Source: Saccopteryx bilineata (taxonomy: Eukaryota; Chordata; Mammalia; Chiroptera; Emballonuridae). From it: 64,000 nt of DNA. Below the pieces are notes generated by a model that did not search any database, had not been told where the DNA came from, and was given only the letters and a program-made list of their open reading frames with translations. Location of the stretch: NCBI RefSeq assembly GCF_036850765.1, contig NC_089494.1, forward strand, positions 232,766,779-232,830,778, written 5' to 3'. The first letter of the stretch is position 1, and every line of letters begins with the position of its first letter. A program made the position numbers and the translations under genes. Shown here piece after piece: positions 1 through 11,755 of the stretch.

Positions 1-59
1 CTTAATTATCCCAAAACTTTTTGAAATGTGTGCCATATTGCTATAACAGAGATAGTGTG

Positions 60-398
60 CTGTCTGTATTGGCCTGGTCAGGCTGCTATAACCAAAAAAT
101 ACAGACTGAGTTGCTTAGACAACAGACATTTCTTTTCTCACAGTTCTGGAAGCTAGAAGTTAATGTGAAGTGTTGGCAAATTTGGTCCTTGGTGAAAGTT
201 CTTTTCCTTGTTTGTAGGTGGCTTACTGTCTCTGATATCTTTCCCTCATCTTGTAAGAGCACCAGCAATATAGGATTAGTGCTCCACCCTTAGGTCCTCA
301 TTTATTCTTAATTGCCTGCCTAAAAGCCCCATCTCTATCACCTCATGAGTTAGGATTTCAACGAATGAATTGGGGGAGAGACAGAATTCATTCTACAG
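60..398 (-). repeat. MLT1-type MaLR LTR relic
   Basis: This reads as the reverse complement of an old mammalian ERVL-MaLR LTR of the MLT1 group. Seen in the sequence: 'GGCTGCTATAACC' at the left, 'TCACAGTTCTGGAAGCTAG' in the middle, then a 'TAAGAGCACCAGCAATATAGG' block and a right end resembling the LTR start. It is diverged, with no internal retroviral sequence alongside, so it is probably a solo LTR. The subfamily is from memory. Confidence 0.65.
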
Positions 399-769
399 CA
401 CTATCCAATCATTCTGCCTCTCTCTGCCCTGTATTTCTTAGCCCCACTGCAGTTAGACAAGGACACTGACTAGTTCTAACCAACAGTATTGTCACTTTGG
501 GTTCTACGTCTAAAATAACTAAGAGAGAACTTTCTGGCAGTCTCTTTCTCTGCCACAGTGACTGAGAAGACCTTGTACGCCAGATTGTACAATTCATGAT
601 AGTGAAGCTACCATCATCCAGGATGTCTGAGAGACTGCAGCCAAACTACATGAGACACATAATGTGATTAGAAAGTAGACTTATATTTAGTTCAGTCACT
701 GCATATTTGGGATTGCCTGTTATTGTAACTTGTTATTTATGTGGATTCACACCTTACTGTGTGGCAGTT
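399..769. other. Unassigned intergenic DNA
   Basis: No coding potential is seen. The stretch around 650-730, ending in 'TTTGGGATTGCCTGTTATTG', vaguely resembles the 3' end of an old mammalian repeat, but I cannot place it. Confidence 0.3.
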
Positions 770-1080
770 AGAAATGCACGTTAAGAGGCAGATTACTTTG
801 GTTTAAATACCAACTTTGCTATATATACAGCTCACAAAATTTAGGGGGTATTTCAAAATGAATATGAAGTGATAAAATATCCCCTAATTTTTGTGAGCAG
901 AATATGTATAAACTGTCAAGATTTTTAATATCTTTCACATTCTTCATTTATAATATGGGAGAAATTAATAGTGTTTGTTTCATAAAACTGTCATAAAGAT
1001 TAAGTGAAAGGTTGAATATAAAGAGCTCTTAAAAGGGCTTGCATTTAACAGGAGATCTATAACTGCCTGTTATTTTTATA
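770..1080 (+). repeat. MIR SINE relic, split by a MITE
   Basis: Plus-strand MIR-like core. The left half is 'GATTACTTTGGTTTAAATACCAACTTTGCT', seen in pieces. The right half contains the typical 'TTCTTCATTTATAATATGGG' block followed by 'CATAAAGATTAAGTGAAAG'. A palindromic MITE at about 828-900 separates the halves, so the MIR is the older insertion. The call is from pattern memory of the MIR family. Confidence 0.6.
828..900. mobile_element. Palindromic Tc1/mariner-like MITE, copy 1
   Basis: A nearly perfect inverted repeat. The left arm is 'CAGCTCACAAAATTTAGGGG' and the right arm is 'CCCCTAATTTTTGTGAGCAG'. They enclose a short centre that contains 'CAAAATGAATATGAAGTG'. TA dinucleotides flank both ends within a few bases, consistent with Tc1/mariner target choice. 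A second copy lies at about 41108-41185 in the opposite orientation. It has no coding capacity. Confidence 0.75.
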
Positions 1081-2288
1081 TTGAGAATTTGTGGCTCAGA
1101 GTATGCAAGTGTTGATGGTAAAAGGTGAACATTCATAAGTAACCTGGGAAATTCTTTGGGAGAGCAGGTAAGGGCCAATGCAGAGAATAACAAAGTGACC
1201 ATTTGTTAGGCATTTCACAGGGCTATCTCTGAAAAGATGGTGAAGTTCCCAAATATAGAACCAAGTTGAGAAATTTCTGGATGTTTACATTTAACCTCAA
1301 GTGAGTCTACATCCATTAATAGTGATAGATATAACCACATAAGCAGAGTATTGCTAGTGATCACAGAGTAACAACTGTCTCCCCAGTTCAATCTATCAGC
1401 ATACATTTCTTCCAGAAAATCATATACTTTCATGACTAAGAGTAACACCCTCAAAATTTATATTTATTTATAAAGCTTAGAAACCAAAATGACCACAGTC
1501 ATACAAGTGTTAGGCATTCAATGTCCAGTACATTTGGCATAACTACTTATTACCACTGACTCATGCGTATGAAAAAGCAGTTCTATGGCAGCTCCTGCTA
1601 ACCTACAAAAACATTACTTTCCTATTTCCTTAGTCCACATACTCCCAAAGCCACAAGTTAAACATTTTAAAAGAATATAGCAGCTGTCAGAGGAAAGGTT
1701 TGTATGAAAATAAATGACAAACTGAAACTTTTCTGAATCTGGTAGATTAAATTCCTCTGTGATCTCTTGGATACTGTTCTTATCAAATAAAAAAGATGCG
1801 CATTGATAGTGCTTTAAAACAATAAAAATATTGGACATCCAAAAGTACTTGCTCACCTAAGTCTCTCAGCCTTTTCTGTCTTCCTGAGGGTGCCAGCACT
1901 GTCTTCTCCCCAGACACCCTCCATGGGAAGCAAAGGGAGTTTGGGAGTCCAGACCCAGTCTGCAGAATAATTAGGGACAAGCTGTGAAGTTAGAGAACAC
2001 AGGCTATCACGCTCAGTACTCCATGATGGCCAAGTGACTGAATATCTGGAATTATCTCTTTCTCTTAATAAATATCAAGTTTTATACATGTAAATATTAA
2101 GCTGTTCAAAATGAAACTTTAAAAAATAGGGCATCCTCATTACCTACCAGTGTAGGTGTGTGAACTGAATGAGGTAATTTAAAAAAGAGATAATGTATGA
2201 AACATAGTAAGCCCTCAGTAAGTATTATCCTTACTATTATCAGTTAGAAAATTTACAACCATGTCATATTAGAAATATATCACAAAAA
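1081..2288. other. Intergenic DNA, nothing recognised
   Basis: AT-rich with no SINE, LINE or gene signature that I can support. Short open frames here have no recognisable domain and no codon-use signal. Confidence 0.4.
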
Positions 2289-2300
2289 GCAAGGAAAAGA

Positions 2301-2667
2301 GCCTGACCAGGTGGTGGTGCAGTGGATAGAGGTTCAAACTGAGATGCTGAAGACCCAGGTTCGAAACCCCGATGTCACTGACTTGAGCGGGGCCTCTCCA
2401 GCTTGAATGCGGGGTGGCTAGCTTGAGTATAGGATCATAGACATGATCTCATGATTGCTGGCTTGAGCCCAAGGTCGCTGGCTTGAAGCCTAAGGTTATT
2501 GGCTTGAAGATGAAGATTGTTGGCTTAAGCAAGGGGTCACTCACTCTCTGCTGTAGCCCCCTGGCAAGGCACACATAAGAAACCAATCAATGAACAACTA
2601 AGAAGATGCAACAAAGAATTGATGTTTCTCATCTCTCTCCCTTCCTGCCAGTCTGTCCCTATGTGTC

Positions 2668-2711
<44 letters not shown>

Positions 2712-2721
2712 CACACACACA

Positions 2722-2754
<33 letters not shown>

Positions 2755-2760
2755 CAAAAG
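2301..2760 (+). mobile_element. Bat tRNA-derived SINE (type A) with CT/CA tail
   Basis: Starts 'GCCTGACCAGGTGGTGGTGC', a tRNA-like A-box, and carries a B-box 'GGTTCGAAACCC' about 60 bases in. The body has tandem 'GGCTTGAGCCCAAGGTCGCT'-like units, then 'AACCAATCAATGAACAACTA' and a pyrimidine tail merging into (CT)n and (CA)n from 2671 to 2753. The flanking TSD is 2289-2300 (GCAAGGAAAAGA) and 2761-2772 (GCAAAGAAAAGA), 11 of 12 identical. It would be transcribed by Pol III and mobilised by L1. Confidence 0.9.
2671..2753. repeat. (CT)n/(CA)n microsatellite
   Basis: A (CT)n tract followed by a (CA)n tract, formed in the tail of the SINE that ends at 2760. Confidence 0.95.
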
Positions 2761-2772
2761 GCAAAGAAAAGA

Positions 2773-4208
2773 GGCAAGAATGATCCATGTAGTAGCAGAT
2801 TAGAGTTGGAGACCTCAGTAAGAACTCATATATAGCTTAATATATTACATATGGTTACAATAAAAATATTTATAGGACTGTGCATACACAGGGGTTAGTA
2901 CAGATTTACACACATTTTTTTTCTGTCAGCTGAGAGGTCCAAGCAAAAAGAACACATCTTAGTTTCTAATACCATTCTCCTATAGAAGAAAACAGGAGAA
3001 ATGGCTGATTCCAGAGCGAGGGTAAGAATTGCACAAGACGAACTTAGACCACCACCTTGTAGTGTCAGAAAGTGAGAACATACTAAAACACACACACACA
3101 TACACACACACACATACATACACACACAACATTATTGGAGATATGTGGGGTATGACAAAGGAACACAAGAGCTAAAACTGAAAAAAAATTGAGCAATAAA
3201 ATAAGTAAACTCCTATCAGATTATAACTCAAAATATAAAATTAATAGCTATGAGTCCATATGTTTATATGGATAGTCTTCAAAACTTTCAAAATCATCAA
3301 AAACAGGGAAAGTTGGAGAAACAGTCCCAGACGACAGAAGCCTTAGGAGACATGACAATTACATGTTAATGTGGTATACTGTACGGGATTGGAGCATAAA
3401 GAGAATATTAGGCAAAAACTTGTCAAATCTAAAATATACTATGGACTTTAATTAATAATGTAGCAATATTGTAGTAAATGTATAATATAAATATAAGAAG
3501 TAAACAATAGAGAATACTAGATATTGCTTATATCTTCTCAAAGTTCTGTAGATACAACACAGTTCTAAAAAAAAATCTACTAAAAATGCACTACAATAAT
3601 TGGAAGCTTTTTCTCTGAGACCTTGGTTAGTCATTCCAAATGATAGCACATTGTGTAAAAAGTGTGTTTAAGGTTATACTGATGGACTTTAGTTCTACTT
3701 CTGCCACTTTGTAGATGCATAAATCAGCACAATTTTTTAGCTTTTACAGACATAGTACCCTTTTATGTGTGACTGTTCTTCTCCAGCTGCCGAAGCACAG
3801 ATAGACAAGGCAGGACACAAATGAGTAGTTACAGTATGACACATTTTGTTCTGTGGTAGAAATCTGAAGGTACAGAGATGAGAACTATTAGTTGAGTTCT
3901 TAGTGCCCTCCCCTCAGTATCTAGATTAAATCTTTACATATCATCTGAGACCTCAAGCTCAGTGAAACGTAGCTGCTGCTTGACATTAGCAGCTAATGAT
4001 GCAGTAAGCAAACCTTGATACATCTTGTGGGAGACAAAGACAAATTCAAAGTTGTATCTCTTTTAAACTTTTTGTTCTAAATTGGAGAATGTTATCCTAG
4101 GTCAGAGGGAAAAAATAACTAAAACAAAACTGGTTTACATAATGAAAATTTTAGGGCATTTTAAAAGATGATTTCCCAAATGTATTAGAGACTATTATTT
4201 GTGAATGA

Positions 4209-4240
<32 letters not shown>

Positions 4241-4827
4241 TATTACAAACAAAGCTTGGATCAAAAGACATAAATATATAAACCATGGTCTCATATATGA
4301 AGTTTAAAATATATAACTTGTCAGCAAGGTTACTCCTAAAAATGTGACTAAGACATGTAGCACTTGATGATGATATATATGTGAGAACTCGTTAGGGTTT
4401 TAATTTCATTTCCTCGCATTGTGAATTACGAAGTGCTTCTCACTGTTTTCTCTCTGCCTCTGAATGGCATCAACTGTTTCTGAGAAACAGAGGTTAAAAG
4501 CACTAGGGAAGAAACTCACATAAAGAAGAAATTCTATTTTTAGACTTCAGCTCATTCTGACGTGAATGCAAGATCTGCTGCAGCTATAATACCCGGGAAT
4601 TTCCTGTAAACAAGGTCAACAGCATTCACTGTACCAGGAGCTATAAAATTCACCATGTATTTGGCATCAGTTTTAATGTAGGATAGAAAAAGGCTTGAAA
4701 ATTCTGCAGGTGGGCAAATCAGGCCACTGTAACAAACAAAGAAATGCCTAAATAGAAAATGCTTTACATTTTCAACAAAGCAAGCAAGAGAAAAAATGGA
4801 AAGAATGAAGAAGGAAAAAGTGGGTGT
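2773..4827. other. Intergenic DNA with two short microsatellites
   Basis: No gene seen. It holds an imperfect (CA)n at 3089-3129 and a (GT)n at about 4208-4234. A weak MIR-like patch lies near 3680-3740 ('AGTTCTACTTCTGCCACTTT'). The 4400-4720 part is repeat-free and more complex in base composition, but I see no specific signal. Confidence 0.5.
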
Positions 4828-5105
4828 CTTAGTTTGATCAGGCTGCTACAGCAAAACACCACAGACTAGGAGCTTTATAAATAACAGAAGTTTATTTCTG
4901 AGTTCTGGCAGCTAGGAAGTTCAAGATCCCACGGTGCTGGCAGGTTCAGTGTCTGGAGGTTCAACTTCTTCACTGACGGCTGTCTTCTACTGTAACCTCA
5001 TGGGCTGGAGGGAGAACGAAAGCTGTCTAGGGCCCCTTTAGAGCAGCACTAATTCCATTCACGAGGGCTCCACCCTCATGATGAAACCACTTCCCAAAGG
5101 AAAGG
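4828..5105 (-). repeat. MLT1-type MaLR LTR relic
   Basis: Reverse complement of an MLT1-like LTR. Visible blocks are 'GTCTTAGTTTGATCAGGCTG', 'CAGAAGTTTATTTCTGAG', 'GAGGGCTCCACCCTCATGA' and 'CACTTCCCAAAGG'. It is better preserved than the copy at 60-398, and no internal retroviral sequence is attached. Confidence 0.75.
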
Positions 5106-6015
5106 AAAGAGCTAAAACTGGGAGCCTACCGTATGCAATGTATGCCCTAAATATTTTCACATGTATTAATTGATGTTGTTTTCATACAAGTTTCTGCCAC
5201 TTAGAGTTTCTCAGAGCTTCCCTCATATTTTAAACCTTGAAAGATTATTGTTAAATTAACAATAATATATTTCTAACCTAGTGCCTGTTATTTAGAAGAT
5301 ACTCAATAAATTGCTAATATCATTATGCACTGCCCTCAGCTATTCGGTTATTTCTCAGAAGAACCTCGGGGACCATGTTCTCCATTTCACAAGAAGGGCA
5401 AAAACAGTATTGTGATTATCCTCCTTCGGAAAAAAAGAGATTCAGGGTTATCAGGTGTCACTTGGCCTCTGAGTGAACTATTTGCAGAAAGTAAAAAGCA
5501 CTCTCTTTAAAGGAGATGAGCACTTTCAGACCATGAGGATGGTCACTACTTATAGGACTGCAGCACACAGCATGCATGTCAAGCAAAAAATAACGCCCCT
5601 CAAAGACTCAAACACTATTGAGAAGAGCAGGAAAGAGCCATGTCCAGTACCCAAGGCTGCAACACATCAATACAGTTTTTATCCCCAGGGTCTTTTCTGT
5701 ACTGGTATTTCCATTACGCTTTTGGAAAATTCAGAGAAAACACATTCACAATTCAGACATGGCAAACTCAGTAAACACATAACTATACATCAAAATTTGC
5801 CCCCTAATTTCTAAATTCTACACTAAAATTTTATCATTTCTCTGTTCAACATCTTTCATGGATTCATTTTTCATTTACTAATAAAAACCTTGTTTGTGGA
5901 GTCAATAACCACTGCAGTTATGCCCTAAATTTTTTAAGGGATTAGACCTTGTAAAGCTTGAGAAACAAAGCAAATTTTAGTGATTGCAATATATGTGCAC
6001 TCTCTAAAGTATTTT
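5106..6015. other. Intergenic DNA, no supported gene
   Basis: A 113-codon open frame at 5473-5814 (plus strand) has no domain that I recognise, no signal peptide and unremarkable composition. I read it as chance. Confidence 0.4.
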
Positions 6016-6319
6016 TTTTATGTGTGACAGAGACAGAAAGAGGGACTGATAGGGACAGACAGACAGGAAGGAAGAGAGAAGAGAAGAATCAATTCTTCGT
6101 TTCTTAGTTGTTCATTGATTGCTTTCTCATATGCGCCTTGATGGGGGGGCTACAGCAGACTGAGTGACCTCTTGCTCGAGCCAGAGACCTTGAGCTCAAG
6201 CTAGTGAGCCTTGCTCAAACCAGATGAGCCTGTGCTCAAGCTGCGACCTTGGGGTCTCGAACCTGGGTCCTCCACATCCCAGTCCAATGCTCTATCCACT
6301 GCACCAGTGCCTGGTCAGG
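6016..6319 (-). mobile_element. Bat tRNA-derived SINE (type A)
   Basis: Reverse orientation. The right end '...CACTGCACCAGTGCCTGGTC' is the complement of the tRNA-like head, and 'GGGTCTCGAACCTGGGTCC' contains the complemented B-box. The purine-rich tail is at left (6023-6090). A loose TSD (TAAAGTATTTTT / ATAAGATATTTTT) flanks it. Confidence 0.88.
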
Positions 6320-6490
6320 TTATAAGATATTTTTAGAATAGCATTTCTTGCACATGTATATATGTACATGTATATCTGACTCCCCTCCACTAGGCTTTAT
6401 AGCCAGATTTTCTTACAATTTCCAATTCTAGCCTCAGAAGCATGCTGTTCTTTCTCTCAGTCCTGGCATACTCCCTATTGGCTTTATTCT

Positions 6491-6845
6491 TTTTTTTTTC
6501 TGAAGTGAGAAGCAGAGAGGCAGAGACAGACTCCCACATACACCCAACAGGAATCCACCCAGCATTCCCACTAGGGAGCCATGCTTTGCCCATTGGGGCA
6601 TTGTTCCATTGCAACCGAAGCCATTCTAACACCTAAGGCAGAGGCCATGGAGCCATCCTCAGCTCCCAAGCCAACTTTATTCCAATGGATCCTTGGCTGT
6701 GGGAGGGGAAGAGAGACAGAGAGAAAAGAGAGAGGGAAGGCTGTAGAAGCAGAATGATGCTTCTCCTGTGTGCCCTGGCCAGGAATCGAACCTGGGACTT
6801 TCATACACTGGATTGAGGCTCTACCACTGAGCCAACTGGCCAGGG
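6491..6845 (-). mobile_element. Bat tRNA-derived SINE (type B)
   Basis: Reverse orientation. The right end 'CCACTGAGCCAACTGGCCAG' complements a 'CTGGCCAGTTGGCTCAGTGG' head. The body carries 'CCAATGGATCCTTGGCTG' and a poly-T that is the complemented A-tail at left. The TSD spans about 6472-6490 and 6846-6865 (CCCTATTGGCTTTATTCTT / CCCTTATTGACTTTGTTCTT). Confidence 0.9.
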
Positions 6846-6865
6846 CCCTTATTGACTTTGTTCTT

Positions 6866-7465
6866 ACAAAAGATCTTTTTACATGTGAGCAGATAGAGGC
6901 CAATAGAGTCCCAGAATTACGTGTTTTGTAAGGTTCAAGCTCACACAAAGAGTAGACCTTCTTCTTCCCCGATGCTTATATCAATCCTCAACAAAGGATT
7001 CTTATTATTCTTTCTGCAATCATGAGTCCACACATCGATTAATCATTGTTTTTAGGTTACACAGATCTTAAGATTGCTTATCCTCGAGGTGAAGAAAAAA
7101 GGGCTAAGTATTTAACAATGCCATATGATACAAGAAGGGATGAGGTTCAAAAACAAAGGCACTAAGGAAACAAACATAAATTTATGTATATCCACTTTAT
7201 TTCTCTTAATTAGTCTTCTCCTTTGTAAAATATAGGTAATAGCAATAATCGCACTGGTTCACTGTGAAGATTGAAAGAGAGAAAACATAAACTTTCTGGC
7301 ACGTGGGATCTGTATTCAATAAATATTCATTCCTTACTCCCCAACTGAGACTGCTGACCATGGTGATTGGATCTACAAATATGCAATCAGTTATAGTCAT
7401 CCTTGATATGTTTATAAATAACATGTCAACATTAAAATAAACAAAAATGTATCTTCAAATTTTAG
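6866..7465. other. Intergenic DNA, nothing recognised
   Basis: AT-rich and without supported features. A 'TAATAGCAATAATCGCACTGG' region near 7230-7300 may be a very old MIR fragment, but the similarity is too weak to call. Confidence 0.35.
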
Positions 7466-7473
7466 TTCAAGGA

Positions 7474-7629
7474 CAGAAGCGGATTTAAAAGCAGGCGCAC
7501 CAGGCGCATGCCCTGGACCCCAACTTCTGAAGGGCCTCGCAAAACCCCAACTTTACACTTTTTTCTAATGTAAGGGGCCCAATATTTTTTTCTGCATTCA
7601 GGGCCTCAACCAACCACAATCCACTTCAG
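7474..7629. mobile_element. 156-bp hAT-type MITE
   Basis: Terminal inverted repeats are CAGAAGCGGATT at the left and the complement of CTGAAGTGGATT at the right. A perfect 8-bp TSD, TTCAAGGA, lies at 7466-7473 and 7630-7637. Eight-base duplications with CAG-like termini are the hallmark of the hAT superfamily. The interior is GC-rich for this region and non-coding, so the element depends on a transposase from elsewhere. Confidence 0.82.
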
Positions 7630-7637
7630 TTCAAGGA

Positions 7638-8561
7638 TTAAAGAAAAATTGTAATTCACTAAATGACTGGAAGTGACAAAGCTGGTATAGCAATTTTTTT
7701 ACCCGACTAACTTATTACACTTCAGGGTTTCTAAGTATTCTGTAACAATTTCATTGCTAGTGAAAATGAGATTACAATTCAACATAGCCTCATGAAGTTA
7801 CTAGATAGCTTTCTAATTTTTACATTTTGTAGGTTAATCATAAATGTTGTTCTCGTTCCAGAAAGTTTCTAATAATACCAATCATGCTATTCATGTCACA
7901 GTTAGCATTAACATACAGAACTTTTATTTAGAGATACACAGCTAATGACACTCTAGTTTTGACAAAATAGCTATTTGATGTTCCAAATAAACTGACAGTT
8001 GTTTAGGTGAACTGTCTCAATCTATCAGATTGAATATTTGCATAATAATTAGCAAGACAAGAATGATCTAGTAAGAAAATTTCCACATGCTTCCCAATTG
8101 AAAGGCAAATGCCTACATATGTTATGTCCAATTCTTTACATGTTGTTTCTTCCACTTCAGCCTTTTCATATCTCAAATGCATACATAAGCTCCAAGGTAT
8201 ATTTCCACATCTATCAAGTCTACCTAAATAATCTATTGTCCCAAGTTGCACTGTGGAGGTGATCTTCTACCCCAGCCATAATAAATGTTCTCAGAGTATT
8301 TTGTTACTATTTCTTCTAAGAACAATATAAATATTATACCTCACAGTATAGATATGATAGTTGAAGGCCTTCCCATTAATAGCATTACATTCCAGATAAT
8401 TTTTAGAAAAGAAAAAGACAGAGACAACAATCATTTCATAGTAATTTGGAATATCTTATTTTCTTAATGAATACAGTCAAGATAATTTTTTTTCAAAAAA
8501 TAATGAATTTTTAGTTCATCTCAAAAGAATATATTTTGATCCAGGAACATGTGGATCAAAA
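7638..8561. other. Intergenic DNA containing one copy of a duplicated segment
   Basis: The part at about 7885-8095 is closely similar to 13695-13915 in the same orientation. Otherwise it is AT-rich and without a gene signal. Confidence 0.5.
7885..8095 (+). repeat. Direct-repeat segment, copy 1
   Basis: Shares long runs with 13695-13915, for example 'ATTCATGTCACAGTTAGCAT', 'TTTAGAGATACACAGCT' and 'CAAGAATGATCTAG', in the same order and spacing. By eye it is roughly 80 percent identical. This could be a local duplication or two copies of an unnamed dispersed repeat. Confidence 0.75.
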
Positions 8562-8573
8562 TACATAGTATAG

Positions 8574-8753
8574 CCTGACCTGTGGTGGCACAGTGGATAA
8601 AGCATTGACCTGGAATGCTGAGGTCACCGGTTCAAAACCCTGGGCTTACCTGGTCAAGGCACATATGGGAGTTGATGCTTCCTGCTCCTCTCCTTGTTCT
8701 TTCTCTCTCTCTCTCTCTTCTCTTTCTCTAAAAATAAATAAATAAATAAATAA
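8574..8753 (+). mobile_element. Short bat tRNA-derived SINE with (AAAT)n tail
   Basis: Head 'GCCTGACCTGTGGTGGCACA' followed by a B-box-like 'GGTTCAAAACCC'. It is followed by 'TGGTCAAGGCACATATGGGA', a CT-rich stretch and an (AAAT)n tail. It lacks the long middle of type A. An approximate TSD (AAAATACATAGTA / AAAATATATAGTA) flanks it. Confidence 0.85.
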
Positions 8754-8759
8754 ATAATT

Positions 8760-9212
8760 TTAAAAATATATAGTAAATAGAAAAATGTGAAGTCTATCTT
8801 TTTAAAAAATATATTTTTTAATAGAATTCAAGAAAAATAACTTTATTGAAAAAAAAAATCTCCAACCAACTCAGACTTTCTGGAGCAGAAAATGAGACCT
8901 TGTTTTTGAAAAGCTCTAGACTTTTAACTTTACTGAGAAAAATATACTTCCCTCTAAGAAACATAAAGGGTTTTGGCAAGTTGGTTATGGAACACTAGCA
9001 AGAATAGTATAGCAGAAAAGAACCAGACAAATAGCAGAACTAAAAGAGATAATGTATATAAAGTTCAGGTATTCAAAGGACTTTTCTTATGACTGCAAAA
9101 TACTCTGAAAGGGACTGGTAGATGATATAAAATTGTACCATATTCTTTGGGTTTTCTTCATTTTTGAAAAATATTAAACTTTTAAATTTTGATAATTTAA
9201 CAATTACACTTT
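8760..9212. other. Intergenic DNA, nothing recognised
   Basis: AT-rich, with no supported feature. Confidence 0.4.
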
Positions 9213-9576
9213 TTGTTATTCTTCTTCTCCAAGTGAGAGGAGGGAAGATAGAGAAACAGGCTCCCATATGTGCCCTGACCAGGATTTATCCAGCAACCTC
9301 CATCTGGGACCAATGCTTTGCCCATCTATGGCCATGCTCACAGCAGAGCTAATTTTAGCACCTGAGGTGGAGGCTCCATGGAGTCAGTGCCTGGGACCAA
9401 CACACTCAAACCAATTGAACCATGGCTGTGGGAGAAGAAGAGAAAGAGAGAGAGAAGGGGGAGAGAGAGGTGGAGATATAGATGGTTGCTTCTTCTGTGT
9501 GCCATGACTTGGAATCAAACCCAGGACTTCCACACACCGGGCTGACACTCTACCATTTAGCCAGCTGGCCAGGGCC
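9213..9576 (-). mobile_element. Bat tRNA-derived SINE (type B)
   Basis: Reverse orientation. The right end 'CATTTAGCCAGCTGGCCAGG' complements the tRNA-like head, and 'CCCATATGTGCCCTGACCAGG' marks the other arm. A TSD of AACAATTACACTTT / AACAATTATCTTTA lies at 9199-9212 and 9577-9590. Confidence 0.88.
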
Positions 9577-9641
9577 AACAATTATCTTTAAATTTCAATT
9601 TCTGGTAAAATATTGAAACATGTAAAAGAGGTTTAATTATG

Positions 9642-9642
<1 letters not shown>

Positions 9643-9684
<42 letters not shown>
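9643..9684. repeat. (CA)n microsatellite
   Basis: About 21 perfect CA units, ending exactly where the Helitron terminus begins. Confidence 0.97.
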
Positions 9685-9688
<4 letters not shown>

Positions 9689-9854
9689 CTGTACCCACCA
9701 CGCGTTGCTGTGGCTCAGTCTGGTTAAACGGAAAAGAAAGAAAAGAGAAAGCGCAAATTTCTAATATGTTTAATTTCACAATGTTTGTGGGTATACAATA
9801 TTTTTTGTTGTTTCATTGTCTGTGCAGATATAGAGATTGTCTGGTGTGCTGACT

Positions 9855-11755
9855 CTAGAACACGAAACATAATTGTCCATGTAAGAAGCAATCCATGTCT
9901 AGATCTAAACTGCACAATTCTAAAGATTGGTCCTGAGCTTTGTTGATGGTGATTGCAAACGCCAATTGAATTGGGAACTGCAATCTCTTAAATTGAAATG
10001 GCATATCCGTTGGAATCATAGGAATGCTAGAAATGAGGACATCTTCACTTTTGAAAGGTTCTGTCAAGATTGTTGCTTCTATGACATTACTCATTAATTT
10101 TTTTTACTACAAGCCGCGTGCTGTTGCAAAGCTTTGGCTGGTTGATATTTCACAACATGATAATTGGCACGCTGATTTTCAATTGCAGTACGTGCGGTGG
10201 CATCCCTGGCAGATTGAGTGAATTCAAAAATCCTGTTGTATAATTAACCACATCATCTGCTTCCACAACAGTGTAGACGGACTTGTATGTGACTGCCTCG
10301 CTTTGAATGTTAGATTGAATAATATTGTTTGTAAACGTCTTTGTTCTTGACCGCAAGACTAGCTCGTTCACTCAGCCAGTCGTGATTCTCATAATTGGCT
10401 TGAATATTGGGAAATACTTTTTCAACCAATTCTTCTTTTGACATCACTAAACTGCAGAAGTTAGGAGGCAATGAAATTTCTCCTGAGGTCAGATCAACCG
10501 GCATCTTTCCATTCCCAAATTCCAGCAATTGATGTGAGAATATCTCAGCTGATTGATTGTTTGCAGCTGGACATGCATATTTGTAGGTAATTTTTCTTTT
10601 TAGAGAGACAGAGAGAGAGCCAGAGAGAGGGATAGACAGGGCCAGACAGACAGGAATGGAGAGATGAGAAGCATCAACCATTAGTTTTTTCTTGTGCATT
10701 GTGACACCTTACTTGTTCATTGATTGCTTTCTCATTTGTGCCTTGACCGCAGGCCTTCAGCAGACTGAGTAACCCCTTGCTGGAGCCAGCGACCTTGGGT
10801 CCAAGATGGTGAGCTTTGCTCAAACCAGATGAGCCCACGCTCAAGCTGGCAACCTTGGGGTCTCGAACCTGGGTCCTCGGCATCCCAGTCCAATGTTTTA
10901 TCCACTACGCCACCACCTGGTTAGGCTATTTGTAGTTAATTTTAATGTCTTTACGTGTCGCCACAAAGTAGAGTATTTTGGGCAAGCATTTATTTCATCC
11001 ACTGAGGTCGATTGAGGAATTACAGGTAACGTTTGCTTGAAATCTCCTGCAAGCAATATTAATGCATTCACAAATGGTCTAATGTTTCCACGCAAATCTT
11101 GCAATGATCAATCAAGAGCCTCGAGCAATTTTTTGTGCGCCATTGTGCATTTATCCCAAACAATAAGTTTGCATTTCTGCAATACTTTTCCCATGCCAGA
11201 TGCTTTGGAAATGTTGCACGTGGGAGTTTCAATAAATTGCATGTTTAATGGCAATTTCAAAGCTGAATGAGCAATGTCGCAGCTATTGCAGCTATTCCGG
11301 ATGATGCAAGAGCTAAGTCTATGTCATTTTGGGACTGAATTGCTGCCAGAATCAATCTAATTAGGATTGTTTTACCAGTTCCTCCTGGCGCATCTAAGAA
11401 GAAGATTTCTCCAAAACCCTGTTATTGACAGTTTGCATTATTTGATTGTAAATGCCCTTTTGCTCAAGCATTAGTTTAGGAATATTTGATTGCACATAAG
11501 ACAAAAGATCACCGTGTTGTAATTTTGTTCACAACGCAATTCTACATCAAACAAAGCAGCAGCAGATCTATTTGGTGATGGCATTCCTAATTGATTGAAA
11601 ACTTTGTTCATGATTTCTAAGCACAAATCTTCAATCTTTATCAATGCTACATTGTAGATTTCTGCTGTGAAATCCATGTTCATATTTGAATTTTTCTTGA
11701 GTATTTGACAGAAAATATCTTCAGCCATGTGTGATTTATATTTCTCCCATAACAT
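9855..11755 (-). pseudogene. Broken Helitron Pif1-like helicase
   Basis: Fragments in several frames follow the order of a Pif1-family helicase of superfamily 1 fused to Helitron Rep proteins. At 11755-11471 is a pre-helicase segment ('AEIYNVALIKIEDLCLEI'). Near 11400-11340 is a Walker A stretch translating as FFLDAPGGTGKT. At 11104-10898 is the motif II-III region 'LLAGDFKQTLPVIP'. At 10590-10310 is a middle segment with 'LPPNFCSLVMSKEELVEKVF'. At 10094-9855 is the last motif block 'LAFAITINKAQDQSLE', where the family normally has NKAQGQ(T/S). Frameshifts, stops and an inserted SINE destroy the frame. DNA unwinding during rolling-circle transposition is the known family role; this copy is dead. 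Confidence 0.85.
10595..10926 (-). mobile_element. Bat SINE (type A) inserted in the Helitron
   Basis: Reverse orientation, with the complemented head '...CCACTACGCCACCACCTGGT' and the B-box inside 'GGGTCTCGAACCTGGGTCC'. A 17-base TSD TATTTGTAGGTAATTTT / TATTTGTAGTTAATTTT flanks it at 10578-10594 and 10927-10943. It entered after the Helitron was in place. Confidence 0.93.

Noticed and set aside
5473..5814. 113-codon open frame with no overlapping repeat.
   Set aside because: No recognisable domain, no splice or promoter context, and length within chance for 64 kb of six frames.
2671..9684. CRISPR-like array or satellite from recurring CA/CT tracts.
   Set aside because: They are plain microsatellites and SINE tails without a spacer-repeat structure, and the genome is mammalian.
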